Below are positions 55,195 to 63,098 of a stretch of DNA of 64,000 bases, piece after piece. The DNA lies in contig CALWPY010000002.1 of the NCBI GenBank assembly GCA_944383545.1, positions 1 through 64,000 of the forward strand, given 5' to 3'. Position 1 is the stretch's first letter, and every line of letters starts with the position of its first letter. Made by a program: the position numbers and the translations under genes. Source of the DNA: an uncultured Lachnospiraceae bacterium. GTDB lineage: Bacteria > Bacillota > Clostridia > Lachnospirales > Lachnospiraceae. Under the pieces are notes generated by a model. It searched no databases, was not told the origin of the DNA, and worked only from the letters and a program-made list of their open reading frames with translations.

Positions 55195-56442
55195 TTAATA
55201 ATATACATCTTCTGTCTGTTTGGTCTTCTTACCCTCTACGGCGTCTTTTCCATAAGGAAAAGCTATCCAGTCATCAGGTGTAAGCCCCGATTTTATCTCA
55301 ATCATTTCACCATAATAAATCTTTCCTATGGTAACGTACTGTTTTTTTAGCTTTCCGTCCACAGACTTCATCACATAATAATTTCCGTTCTCTTCACGGA
55401 CGTACATACGGGATAGTACAATGTCATCTGTAGAATTTCCATAAATATCTTCACCGTTTAATGTAATACTTACATACATTCCTTCATATACGTCATCACC
55501 TGCGTCATGAATTGCCACATCCACAGGATAGTATGAAGAAGTGGAACTTCCGTAATAATCATTTACAGGCATAGTTGATATTTCAACTATAGTACCCTCA
55601 TAATACATTCCTGTTTCATAAGAGTATACCTGTACGGACATCCCCTGACTAATCTCATAAAATGTCCATTCATCTACCATAACTGTTGCATTGTAGCCGC
55701 CTTCTCCGCTTACCACAATCACAGGTTTGTTTGCCGCAATAGTTTCCTCTGAAGAATCTACTGTTTTTACAATACCGTCCATTGTGCAGATAACTTCGCC
55801 GTCATCCAGACTTATCTCCATCTTTTCATATTCGAGTTCTGCCATTTTCTTTTGAAGCTTTAAATCTCTTATTTCTGCCTCTTTTTCAGATATCATGGCA
55901 TCAAGCTCTGCCTTGGTATAAGTCACTTCAGGCTCTGGCTCCGGTTCAGGCTCTGGCTCCGGAATGGCATCTCCCGGCGATGCACCTTCTTCCGTTACAG
56001 GCTCTTCTGTAACGGGTGCTTCTGTAACAGGCTGGTTTTCAACCGGTACAATTTTCTTGTACTCCTCAAGGTCTCTTTCTGCAACCTGTATATTTGTAGC
56101 CAGTACATCTATATTTGTCTTCTGGGTTTCCATTTGAAGTTCAAGCAGGGTTGTATCATATCTGAGCAGCACATCACCTGCCGTAACTTTGTCACCGGGC
56201 TCAACCAAAATTTCTTCTATTACAGAATCATTTGTAACCATTACATTCTGCTCAGTATTTGCGGTAATATTTCCGTCTATCGATTGTGAATATCCCCACC
56301 ATCCGCCTACGTAGTTTGCAACCGGTATTACATCCACAGTTCCGCTTTTTAAGGCATGCCTTTTATAAATAAATATTCCGCCTGCTGCAAGACCGATTAC
56401 CGCAATTACTATTATCAGAGTTATTATAACTTTTTTCTTCAT
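55195..56442 (-). CDS. MacA/HlyD-like adaptor protein (second adaptor)
   Basis: A 415-residue membrane fusion protein with one N-terminal helix (about 4-26) and an extracellular part. A half-lipoyl motif 'ILVEPGDKVTAGDVLLRYD' (about 75-93), a helical hairpin (about 95-225) interrupted by a Pro/Glu-rich insert ('PEPEPEPEPEPE' at about 160-172), the second lipoyl half ('DGIVKTVDSSEE') and beta-barrel domains follow. It links the MacB-type pump to export. It lies between the ATPase and permease genes and is the second adaptor of the operon. Confidence 0.88.
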   Translation of the reverse strand: MKKKVIITLIIVIAVIGLAAGGIFIYKRHALKSGTVDVIPVANYVGGWWGYSQSIDGNITANTEQNVMVTNDSVIEEILVEPGDKVTAGDVLLRYDTTLLELQMETQKTNIDVLATNIQVAERDLEEYKKIVPVENQPVTEAPVTEEPVTEEGASPGDAIPEPEPEPEPEPEVTYTKAELDAMISEKEAEIRDLKLQKKMAELEYEKMEISLDDGEVICTMDGIVKTVDSSEETIAANKPVIVVSGEGGYNATVMVDEWTFYEISQGMSVQVYSYETGMYYEGTIVEISTMPVNDYYGSSTSSYYPVDVAIHDAGDDVYEGMYVSITLNGEDIYGNSTDDIVLSRMYVREENGNYYVMKSVDGKLKKQYVTIGKIYYGEMIEIKSGLTPDDWIAFPYGKDAVEGKKTKQTEDVYY

Positions 56443-56444
56443 AA

Positions 56445-57170
56445 TTATAATTCCTCCTCTTTCATAATATCCTCGTCCACATACCGCTTATTTTCATTAG
56501 GCATATCCTGAGTAATTTCACCATCAAATATTGTAATGATTCTGTCCGCATATTCTGCAATTTCTCTTGCATGAGTAATCATAATTATTGTTGCGCCCTC
56601 ACTATGGAGCTTGTCAAAAAGTCCCATTACCTGTAATCCTGACTTGGAATCAAGAGCTCCCGTCGGCTCATCGGCAAGAACTATCTTAGGTCTGTTTACC
56701 AGCGCTCTTGCTATGGCAACCCTCTGCTTTTGTCCGCCCGAAAGCTGTGTGGGTTTGAAACTCATTCTGTCCTCAAGTCCCACCTTTTCAAGTGCTTCCG
56801 CACACATTTCCTTCCTCTGTTTTTTAGGAACTTTAGCATACTGGAGTGGAAGCTCTACATTCTGTATTGCCGACTGTCGTGGAAGAAGGTTAAAATTCTG
56901 AAATACAAAGCCTATGCTTTTGTTTCTAATATCCGAAAGCTCCTTATCTTTACAGTCTGCAATATTTTCTCCGTCAAGTATATACTCACCTGAGGTAGGT
57001 TTATCCAGACAGCCTATTATATTCATAAGGGTAGTCTTTCCCGAGCCCGAAGGACCCATTATTGCAACATATTCGCCTTCTTCTATCTCGAGATTTATAT
57101 CCTTTAAAACAGGCACCTCCATCTTGTCCTGCTGATAATTTTTATATATATTCTGTAACTGAAGTATCAT
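56445..57170 (-). CDS. MacB-type ABC transporter ATPase
   Basis: A 241-residue ATPase of the LolD/MacB/FtsE class. Walker A is 'GPSGSGKTTLMNIIG', the Q-loop 'FVFQNFNLLPR', the signature 'LSGGQKQRVAIARAL', Walker B 'IVLADEPTGALDSKSG' and the H-loop 'MITHAREIAEY'. I start it at ATG 57170, which follows GGGGGTG; an in-frame GTG at 57179 would overlap the adaptor gene by 8 bp. It works with the permease at 53.9 kb. Confidence 0.95.
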   Translation of the reverse strand: MILQLQNIYKNYQQDKMEVPVLKDINLEIEEGEYVAIMGPSGSGKTTLMNIIGCLDKPTSGEYILDGENIADCKDKELSDIRNKSIGFVFQNFNLLPRQSAIQNVELPLQYAKVPKKQRKEMCAEALEKVGLEDRMSFKPTQLSGGQKQRVAIARALVNRPKIVLADEPTGALDSKSGLQVMGLFDKLHSEGATIIMITHAREIAEYADRIITIFDGEITQDMPNENKRYVDEDIMKEEEL

Positions 57171-57171
57171 T

Positions 57172-58503
57172 TTACTCACCCCCGGCAGGCTCTGTTATTT
57201 CTTCGATTTGTTCGTCAATTATCTCGCCGTCTTCAGGAATATAGATTTCTTCGTCAATCATGTCCATTCCGTCATCAGGAAGCATGTCTTCTTCAGAATT
57301 CATATCCTGAGTGGATTCCATAGCCACCTCATAATCAGTAGTGGTTTCCATACCTTCTTCAATATCTTCTTCAGGATATGCTATATAATCGTTCTCATCA
57401 ATACCTGATATCACTTCATATAAGTCCATTTCCTCATTATATTCTCCGAGAGTAAGGACTCTTTTTTCTATCTTTCCGTTGCTTCCTTCTGCCCATACAT
57501 AGTTTTCAGTTCCGTCCATAACCATATAGTATGACGGAAGCCATAATCCGTCACCTACGCTTCCCTGACCGTAATCCATCTCTATATAGAGGTGCTGTCC
57601 CAACATAAGACCATCATAATTATCGAGAATCACATAAAATGAATACTTGGTAGCACTTTCTCCCATGCTGTCTCCATAGTTGATATTATCTGAATCAGCG
57701 CCGTTGTCCAAGTCAATCTTATCAATTGTACCATTCCATGTCACATTTTCGTCCACTCTGGACCTTACTATAACAGGTGTTCCTTCCATAAGACTGTAAA
57801 GGTTGTCCAGCTCGCTTATTGTACCTTTTATTCTGTAATCTCCTGTTGCCATTATGGTTATAAAAGAATTATCTGTACTGCTGTCATAGTAATCATTCTG
57901 AGTAGTGTTTTCATTAATGGTTTTTATCACACCCGTCATTGGAGACAAAATCACAGCTCCTTCTATGGATTCCTTCTGTCTGTCTATCTCAAGCTGCTTT
58001 ACGGAAAGATTATACTGAGACTGCTTAAGCTGTGCCTGAAGATTCTGAATCTGGCTTGTATAGCTGAGTTTATCTTCTGCCGGTGCCTGCTCACGCTGTG
58101 TAGTCAGGTCGTTAATCTGGCTTGTATATGAAGATATATCATTATTTATACCTTCCAGTTCAAGTTCAAGCTGCTGAAGCTGAAGTTCCATATCCTGAGT
58201 GTCATAAGCAAAAAGTTCATCACCCTCATTTACCGAATCTCCCTCCTGCACATATATTTCTTTTACGGTTTTATCTGCGTCCTTTTCTATCCCCTTGGTT
58301 TCCTGAGACTCTACAACACCCATGTACCTGCTGTCCAGTCCTACGGAAATACCTGTTATGTCTTTAACGGATTCAACATAAACAATTCTTCCTGAAGACG
58401 CACTGTCCTTATTAATAACAAACCTCCAAATCAGTAATGCTGCTGCTAAAATAATCACTATTAAAATAACTACAACAGTAATTATCTTCCCCTTCTTTTT
58501 CAT
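57172..58503 (-). CDS. MacA/HlyD-like adaptor protein (first adaptor)
   Basis: A 443-residue membrane fusion protein, first gene of the exporter operon. It has one N-terminal helix (about 7-27), a lipoyl half 'IYVQEGDSVNEGDELFAYD' (about 85-103), a Gln-rich coiled-coil hairpin (about 105-180), the second lipoyl half ('MTGVIKTINENTT') and beta-barrel domains. The C-terminal ~65 residues are strongly acidic and low-complexity, which is unusual for the family. It differs clearly from the second adaptor, so they may form a mixed ring or act with different partners. AAGGAG precedes the ATG. Confidence 0.88.
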   Translation of the reverse strand: MKKKGKIITVVVILIVIILAAALLIWRFVINKDSASSGRIVYVESVKDITGISVGLDSRYMGVVESQETKGIEKDADKTVKEIYVQEGDSVNEGDELFAYDTQDMELQLQQLELELEGINNDISSYTSQINDLTTQREQAPAEDKLSYTSQIQNLQAQLKQSQYNLSVKQLEIDRQKESIEGAVILSPMTGVIKTINENTTQNDYYDSSTDNSFITIMATGDYRIKGTISELDNLYSLMEGTPVIVRSRVDENVTWNGTIDKIDLDNGADSDNINYGDSMGESATKYSFYVILDNYDGLMLGQHLYIEMDYGQGSVGDGLWLPSYYMVMDGTENYVWAEGSNGKIEKRVLTLGEYNEEMDLYEVISGIDENDYIAYPEEDIEEGMETTTDYEVAMESTQDMNSEEDMLPDDGMDMIDEEIYIPEDGEIIDEQIEEITEPAGGE

Positions 58504-58560
58504 AGCCTTACTTTACTCCTTTTACATTTATTTTTCTAAGTTAAACCGCTTAAAACATCT

Positions 58561-58591
58561 CAAAAAATAAGGTACGCCCAATCAGCGTACC
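58561..58591 (-). terminator. intrinsic terminator upstream of the MacAB-like operon
   Basis: Stem GGTACGC (58571-58577) with GCGTACC (58585-58591) is followed on the minus strand by TTATTTTTTG. It is 110 bp past the upstream gene and about 60 bp before the first adaptor gene, so it may end the upstream operon or attenuate the exporter operon. Confidence 0.8.
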
Positions 58592-58702
58592 CAATTAAGT
58601 TTTTAAGTATGCGCCGGTAATTTCTTGTTTCAGTCTACCATATATGCATATAAAAAACTATAAAATAATCATTAAGATTTTATTAATATTAGAATGCCTG
58701 TT

Positions 58703-59005
58703 TTATCCCTTATCCCTGTCATCTGCTCCGCGTCCCTTAAGAACTCCTGCCAGCCATTTAAAGACATAAAGAAGTATCGGGATTACAATACAGCCAAATA
58801 AAAATCCGTTAAAATACTTACTTCCCGTAACAGCACATACCACCATACCTATTACAAAAAACAGTATCAAAACAACCCCTGCCATAGCTATGATTCTTGC
58901 CGCCATATTATATCCCTGAGTCTTTTGGCTGTCTCCTTTTATATCTGAATCTTTCTTTTTGGAAACATCATCATTTATCTTATTATCTTTTATATTATTA
59001 CTCAT
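58703..59005 (-). CDS. small two-helix membrane protein
   Basis: A 100-residue protein of unknown function. The first ~33 residues are hydrophilic and rich in Lys and Asp. Two membrane helices follow (about 35-60 and 67-88), separated by 'AVTGSKYFN', and the tail is basic. It overlaps the end of rarA by 8 bp and has AAAGGA before its ATG, so it is translated from the rarA transcript. I do not recognise a family. Confidence 0.7.
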   Translation of the reverse strand: MSNNIKDNKINDDVSKKKDSDIKGDSQKTQGYNMAARIIAMAGVVLILFFVIGMVVCAVTGSKYFNGFLFGCIVIPILLYVFKWLAGVLKGRGADDRDKG

Positions 59006-60323
59006 TATTATCCTTTTTAATAAATTTAAACCAATCTTTTATATTTTTTTCATACCCATTATCCGACGGCTCGTAAAACACCTCATCCACCAGATTATCA
59101 GGAAGATACTGCTGTCTCACATAGTGATTCGGATAATCATGCGCATATTTATAACCTGTATGTCCAAGCTTCTTGGAGCCGCTGTAATGTGCATCCCTTA
59201 AATGAAGCGGCACCTCTGTACGCTCCCTTTTTACAGCCTCCATAGCGGCAAAAATTGCTTCACATGAAGCATTGCTCTTAGGAGCACAGGCAACATAAAT
59301 TGCAGCATGAGCAAGTATTATCTGTGCCTCCGGCATCCCGACTCTTTCAACAGCCTGCGCACATGCCGATGCTACAACAATCGCCTGAGGGTCGGCATTT
59401 CCAACATCCTCACTTGCACATATCATTATCCTTCTTGCAATAAATGTTATACTTTCTCCTCCATATAACATTTTTGCCAGATAATAAACTGCCGCATCCG
59501 GGTCCGAGCCCCTCATGGACTTTATAAAAGCTGATATAATGTCGTAATGATTGTCTCCATCCTTATCATACCTTATAGAGCGTCTTTGTATACACTCCTC
59601 GGCAATCTCCAGATTTATAACAATTTTTCCAGTGTCTGCATCTCTTTCCGTAGATAAAATCCCCAGTTCAACCGCATTTAATGCATGTCTTGCATCCCCA
59701 CCGGACATATCAGCAAGAAAAGACACTGCATCGTCAGTTATTTCCGCATCATAGGCTCCCATTCCTCTGTCTTTATCATATACGGCTCTTCTTATAAGTG
59801 TTTCTATATCCTTCTTTTGTAAAGGTTTCAGCTCGAATATCGTTGAACGTGAAATAAGAGCTCCGTTTACTTCAAAATAAGGATTTTCAGTCGTAGCTCC
59901 TATAAGTATGACAGTTCCGTCCTCCACAAACGGAAGTAAATAATCCTGCTGCGCCTTATTAAAGCGATGGATTTCATCAATAAATAATATGGTTTTTCTG
60001 CCGTACATACCAAGGTTGTCTTTGGCTTCACTTACCACCTGCTCCATATCCTTCTTGCCGGATGTGGTTGCATTAAGCTGTTTAAAATCCGCACTCGTGG
60101 TATTTGCTATAACCATTGCAAGTGTGGTTTTTCCCGTACCCGGAGGTCCGTAAAAAATCAGTGATGAGAGCTTATCAGCCTGAATGGCTCTGTATAGAAG
60201 CTTTCCTTTTCCGATGATATGCTCCTGCCCCACCACCTCATCTAAAGTTTTAGGTCTTAGTCTTTTTGCAAGAGGTGCTTCAGTTTTTGCATTGTTTTCA
60301 CGCATATAATCAAATAAATCCAT
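58998..60323 (-). CDS. rarA: replication-associated recombination protein A
   Basis: A 441-residue AAA+ ATPase of the RarA/MgsA/WRNIP1 family, acting at stalled or gapped replication forks. It starts 'MDLFDYMRENN' with 'PLAKRLRPKTLDEVVGQEHI'. Walker A is 'FYGPPGTGKTTLA', Walker B 'ILFIDEIHRFNK', sensor 1 'LIGATTENP', and the arginine finger region 'ALISRSTIFEL'. The C-terminal tetramerisation and clamp-loader-like region includes 'HYSGSKKLGHTGYKYAHD'. It lies 13 bp after a receiver-domain gene, an unusual neighbour. The ribosome binding site is weak. Confidence 0.96.
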   Translation of the reverse strand: MDLFDYMRENNAKTEAPLAKRLRPKTLDEVVGQEHIIGKGKLLYRAIQADKLSSLIFYGPPGTGKTTLAMVIANTTSADFKQLNATTSGKKDMEQVVSEAKDNLGMYGRKTILFIDEIHRFNKAQQDYLLPFVEDGTVILIGATTENPYFEVNGALISRSTIFELKPLQKKDIETLIRRAVYDKDRGMGAYDAEITDDAVSFLADMSGGDARHALNAVELGILSTERDADTGKIVINLEIAEECIQRRSIRYDKDGDNHYDIISAFIKSMRGSDPDAAVYYLAKMLYGGESITFIARRIMICASEDVGNADPQAIVVASACAQAVERVGMPEAQIILAHAAIYVACAPKSNASCEAIFAAMEAVKRERTEVPLHLRDAHYSGSKKLGHTGYKYAHDYPNHYVRQQYLPDNLVDEVFYEPSDNGYEKNIKDWFKFIKKDNNE

Positions 60324-60336
60324 AATTATTACCGTT

Positions 60337-60729
60337 TCAGTCCAGTAAGCCCATTTTCCTTATCATTGAATCAAATTTAATAATATCTATAGGCTTACAT
60401 ATGTATTCATCATAATCTTCACTGGCATAAGCCACGTCAAATCCTTCATCAAGTGCACTTATCATAATAACCTTGCATCTTGAAACCCTTGAAATGCCGA
60501 GTTTTCTTTCAGCATCTCTTATGGAAGACAGTGCTTTATATCCGTCAATCTTTGGCATCATGATATCAAGACATACCAAATCAAATTTTGCATTCTCATT
60601 TACTGCCTTTACAAATTCATCTACTGCCGCAATACCATCCCTTGCAACCACTACCTCACCATACTTTGACAAAAGTTTTGATAAAAACTTTCCGCTTGCC
60701 AAATCGTCCTCAGCTACTAATACCTTCAT
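60337..60729 (-). CDS. stand-alone response regulator receiver protein
   Basis: A 130-residue CheY-like receiver domain without an output domain. The acidic pocket is 'VAEDD' at the N-terminus, the phospho-acceptor Asp is in 'LVCLDIMMPKIDG' (about residue 55), and the conserved Ser and Lys are in 'MISAL' and 'YICKPID'. All key residues are intact. No kinase is adjacent. It likely shares a transcript with rarA (13-bp gap). GGAGG precedes the ATG. It could relay phosphate to or from the HPt of the hybrid kinase at 37-41 kb, but that is speculation. Confidence 0.92.
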   Translation of the reverse strand: MKVLVAEDDLASGKFLSKLLSKYGEVVVARDGIAAVDEFVKAVNENAKFDLVCLDIMMPKIDGYKALSSIRDAERKLGISRVSRCKVIMISALDEGFDVAYASEDYDEYICKPIDIIKFDSMIRKMGLLD

Positions 60730-60782
60730 ATAAATACCTCCATTACTTTATTACCCTATAACAAAATTCTATATAGATACCA

Positions 60783-61373
60783 TCATTTCAATCTGATTAT
60801 CTTAAGTACCTTTTCCAGATGACCACACAACTCCTGTTTAAAAGACTGCTTTTTAATTGTAATTCTTCTGTTTAAGATATGTATCATAGCTATGCCTGTC
60901 ACGTCATCTGCCAGTTCATCAGGTGTAAGCACATCTATAATCTCTTTATTTTTTATTGCACCTTCAAACAGCTCTTTTAAAAAGTCATGACGTTCCTGTA
61001 TACACTTCGCTACTTCATCTCTTGTATCTATATTATGCAAAAGCTCCTCGTATTGAAGCATAAGAGTTGATATCGCATAATAACTGTCATAATATGAAGC
61101 ATATGCCTCAACATACATTCTTATTTTTTCTGTATAAGTAACTTTCTTACTTAATACTGTTTTTTGTATGCTCTTATCAAACTTCACATAATACTCCACA
61201 ACCTCTACAAGCACTTCATTTATACTTCCAAAATATTTATAAAGAAGTGTTTCTGACATATTTTCCTTCATTGCCAGATTTTTTGTAGTTAGTGCAGACA
61301 GTCCCGACTCACTGATTATTTCGATGGCCGACGCAATAATCCTGTCCTTCCTTGAAACAAAACTTTCAGTCAA
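60783..61373 (-). CDS. TetR/AcrR family transcriptional regulator
   Basis: A 196-residue repressor-type protein. The N-terminal helix-turn-helix is 'RIIASAIEIISESGLSALTTKNLA' (in two parts) with 'ETLLYKYFGS'. The C-terminal ligand and dimer domain is all helical. I start it at a TTG codon (61371-61373), which has GGGAGG 8 nt upstream; the in-frame ATG at 61403 has no such site. A TTGACA-17-TAAAAT promoter and a short dyad overlapping its -35 suggest self-control. No obvious target transporter is adjacent apart from those further downstream. Confidence 0.88.
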   Translation of the reverse strand: MTESFVSRKDRIIASAIEIISESGLSALTTKNLAMKENMSETLLYKYFGSINEVLVEVVEYYVKFDKSIQKTVLSKKVTYTEKIRMYVEAYASYYDSYYAISTLMLQYEELLHNIDTRDEVAKCIQERHDFLKELFEGAIKNKEIIDVLTPDELADDVTGIAMIHILNRRITIKKQSFKQELCGHLEKVLKIIRLK

Positions 61374-61424
61374 AATATTTTCCTCCCAATTTTTAAGCCC
61401 CATAAGTTAACGCATCACAACTTA

Positions 61425-61453
61425 ATTTTATTGCATATATGTAGTTTTGTCAA
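61425..61453 (-). promoter_or_regulatory. promoter of the TetR gene
   Basis: Minus-strand TTGACA (61448-61453) and TAAAAT (61425-61430) are 17 bp apart. A dyad GTTTTG-N5-CAAAAC at 61444-61460 covers the -35 box and is a candidate operator. Confidence 0.75.
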
Positions 61454-61464
61454 ACAAAACGCAA

Positions 61465-61522
61465 TGAAAAAACTGCCGGATAAGCGTAAGTCAGAAAAAA
61501 TGACACACGCCAATCCGGCAGT
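61465..61522 (-). terminator. intrinsic terminator after cspA
   Basis: Stem CTGCCGGAT (61473-61481) with ATCCGGCAG (61513-61521), with an inner GCGT/ACGC pairing, is followed on the minus strand by TTTTTTC. Confidence 0.88.
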
Positions 61523-61615
61523 CTTTGAAATTCATTAATATTACAATATAGCCAATCTTATATATTTATATATATTAAAAATAGGTACACTGATTTTATT
61601 AAAGTTCATGCTGTA

Positions 61616-61816
61616 CTAGAGAACGGTTACGTTTGTAGCCTGTGGTCCCTTTTCTCCCATAGTTACATCAAACTCTACAGTCTGATTTTCTTCAAGGGTT
61701 TTATATCCTTCCATATTAAGTCCTGTGAAATGAACAAAAATATCCTGACCATTTTCATCAGTGATAAAACCAAAACCCTTCTGATTGTTAAACCACTTAA
61801 CTGTACCTTTTGCCAT
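61616..61816 (-). CDS. cspA: cold shock protein, CspA family
   Basis: A 66-residue nucleic-acid chaperone with a single OB fold. It starts '[19 protein letters not shown]', with RNP1 'KGFGFI' (about 13-18) and RNP2 'DIFVHF' (about 25-30). The full length is typical. GGAGG precedes the ATG; a short ~40-nt leader is predicted rather than the long thermosensor leader of E. coli cspA. It has its own promoter and a strong terminator, so it is monocistronic. Confidence 0.96.
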   Translation of the reverse strand: MAKGTVKWFNNQKGFGFITDENGQDIFVHFTGLNMEGYKTLEENQTVEFDVTMGEKGPQATNVTVL

Positions 61817-61864
61817 TATTTAATTCCTCCAAAAATAAAATGTGCGTCCTTGTAAGACATTCCT

Positions 61865-61893
61865 ACCATAACACACTTAAAATTTGACGTCAA
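61865..61893 (-). promoter_or_regulatory. promoter of cspA
   Basis: Minus-strand TTGACG (61888-61893) and TATGGT (61865-61870) are 17 bp apart. The -35 box overlaps the stop codon of the DUF5688 gene. Confidence 0.65.
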
Positions 61894-62801
61894 GCAGATA
61901 TAATCGTAATATTTTTCATTTCTTTGTCATAATAATATATGGAATCTGAGAGTATCTCTTCTCTTCCGACGACACTTTCATTTACGGACCTTGTTATTTC
62001 CTGTATATCTTCCACTCTGATATCAATATCTGAAGGCAGAAGAAGAACTTCATGAATACTTGAAGGGATTATATAAAGATTAGAATTTATTTTATTTGAA
62101 AAGCCTTCCAGAACATTTTTATAAATAAGTACCGTAGCACCGTTAATTCCCTTTGTATTACTCATTACATAAAATGGGCTTTCAAACATACTTACCGTAC
62201 CCGTAAGTTCATATATCACCTCATCCAGTTTTTTAATTACAACGGGAAATTTATCCATTGTATTTTTTAATGCAACTCTAAACATTTCATCCGTAGCAAG
62301 TCCCCATTTTTCCTGTAACATGTTATGAACAAGTACGGAAGACATAGAGTCATGTCTTTGAAAACCCAGCCACCTGAAGGTAAGTGCCAAATCATTAAAC
62401 ATAATATAAGGGCAATCTTCCAGAGTATCCTTATTCATCTCATAATTTACCAGGGCAAGATACAGCCTGTTTTCTATCTCTTCCGAATCAAAAAAGTCTG
62501 TTACATCATCTTTTAAACCTGACACGACAGCCTTAAAATCCTCTGCCATTTTCAAAGATATATAATCGATATCCGGCTCTTCATTGCAAAATCCACCAAT
62601 TTCACTTATTTCCTTCAAATATTTATCGACATACAAATTAGGTGCAAATATTATATTTCTAAGCTTTATACATATACCTGTATATTTCACACCATTATTT
62701 TTTACAGTTTCAGTTATGGTTATTTTTTCAATATCATATCCTTCCAGATATTTAGTAATTCCGTCGGAAATCTCGTATAAAATTTTTTCTTTATTCATCA
62801 T
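61890..62801 (-). CDS. DUF5688 family protein
   Basis: A 303-residue cytoplasmic protein matching the DUF5688 family from memory. It is abundant in Lachnospiraceae, often in several copies per genome, and has no known function. Typical blocks are 'YTGICIKLRNIIFAPNLYVD', 'PYIMFNDLALTFRW', 'FYVMSNTKGINGATVLIYK' and 'NLYIIPSSIHEVLLLPSD'. The start could be ATG 62801 or 62798 (AGAGGTG upstream). It has a consensus promoter and an unusually structured ~100-nt leader (see the palindrome at 62853-62876). Confidence 0.85.
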   Translation of the reverse strand: MMNKEKILYEISDGITKYLEGYDIEKITITETVKNNGVKYTGICIKLRNIIFAPNLYVDKYLKEISEIGGFCNEEPDIDYISLKMAEDFKAVVSGLKDDVTDFFDSEEIENRLYLALVNYEMNKDTLEDCPYIMFNDLALTFRWLGFQRHDSMSSVLVHNMLQEKWGLATDEMFRVALKNTMDKFPVVIKKLDEVIYELTGTVSMFESPFYVMSNTKGINGATVLIYKNVLEGFSNKINSNLYIIPSSIHEVLLLPSDIDIRVEDIQEITRSVNESVVGREEILSDSIYYYDKEMKNITIISA

Positions 62802-62852
62802 AAACACCTCTTATTAAAAGTTAAACTGCCTTTTAGGTTGTAGTTATGGCGG

Positions 62853-62876
62853 CATTTATCTTATTTAAGATAAATG
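62853..62876. promoter_or_regulatory. 24-bp palindrome in the DUF5688 leader
   Basis: CATTTATCTTA-TT-TAAGATAAATG, with 11-bp perfect arms and a 2-bp centre. It lies between the promoter (62912-62940) and the start codon. Its short centre fits a protein operator better than an RNA hairpin. A second small hairpin (ACGG...CCGT) lies nearby at about 62890-62904. Confidence 0.6.
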
Positions 62877-62911
62877 TTTATGAATGATAACGGCTTAAAA
62901 CCGTGTTTAAA

Positions 62912-62940
62912 ATAATAACCATTGATTTATTCTATGTCAA
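62912..62940 (-). promoter_or_regulatory. promoter of the DUF5688 gene
   Basis: Minus-strand TTGACA (62935-62940) and TATTAT (62912-62917) are 17 bp apart. Confidence 0.8.
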
Positions 62941-62987
62941 TAGTTCCTGAAAAACGCAACAAATCACTGCGCAACAAAATTTTTACA

Positions 62988-63034
62988 TAAAAAAAGTATT
63001 TGCCGTATGAAACTTAATTTCTCAGGCAAATACT
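62988..63034 (-). terminator. intrinsic terminator after hisC
   Basis: Perfect 10-bp stem AGTATTTGCC (62995-63004) with GGCAAATACT (63025-63034), followed on the minus strand by a run of seven T. Confidence 0.92.
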
Positions 63035-63098
63035 CTTTATTTTTCACTTATTTGATTTGTATTTTGTGTAACAACTATTTTTCTTTCTGCAAAATAAT

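Noticed and set aside
62802..62911. Known riboswitch (c-di-GMP, preQ1 or SAM class) in the DUF5688 leader
   Set aside because: The conserved sequence cores of these classes are not present; only simple hairpins are seen.
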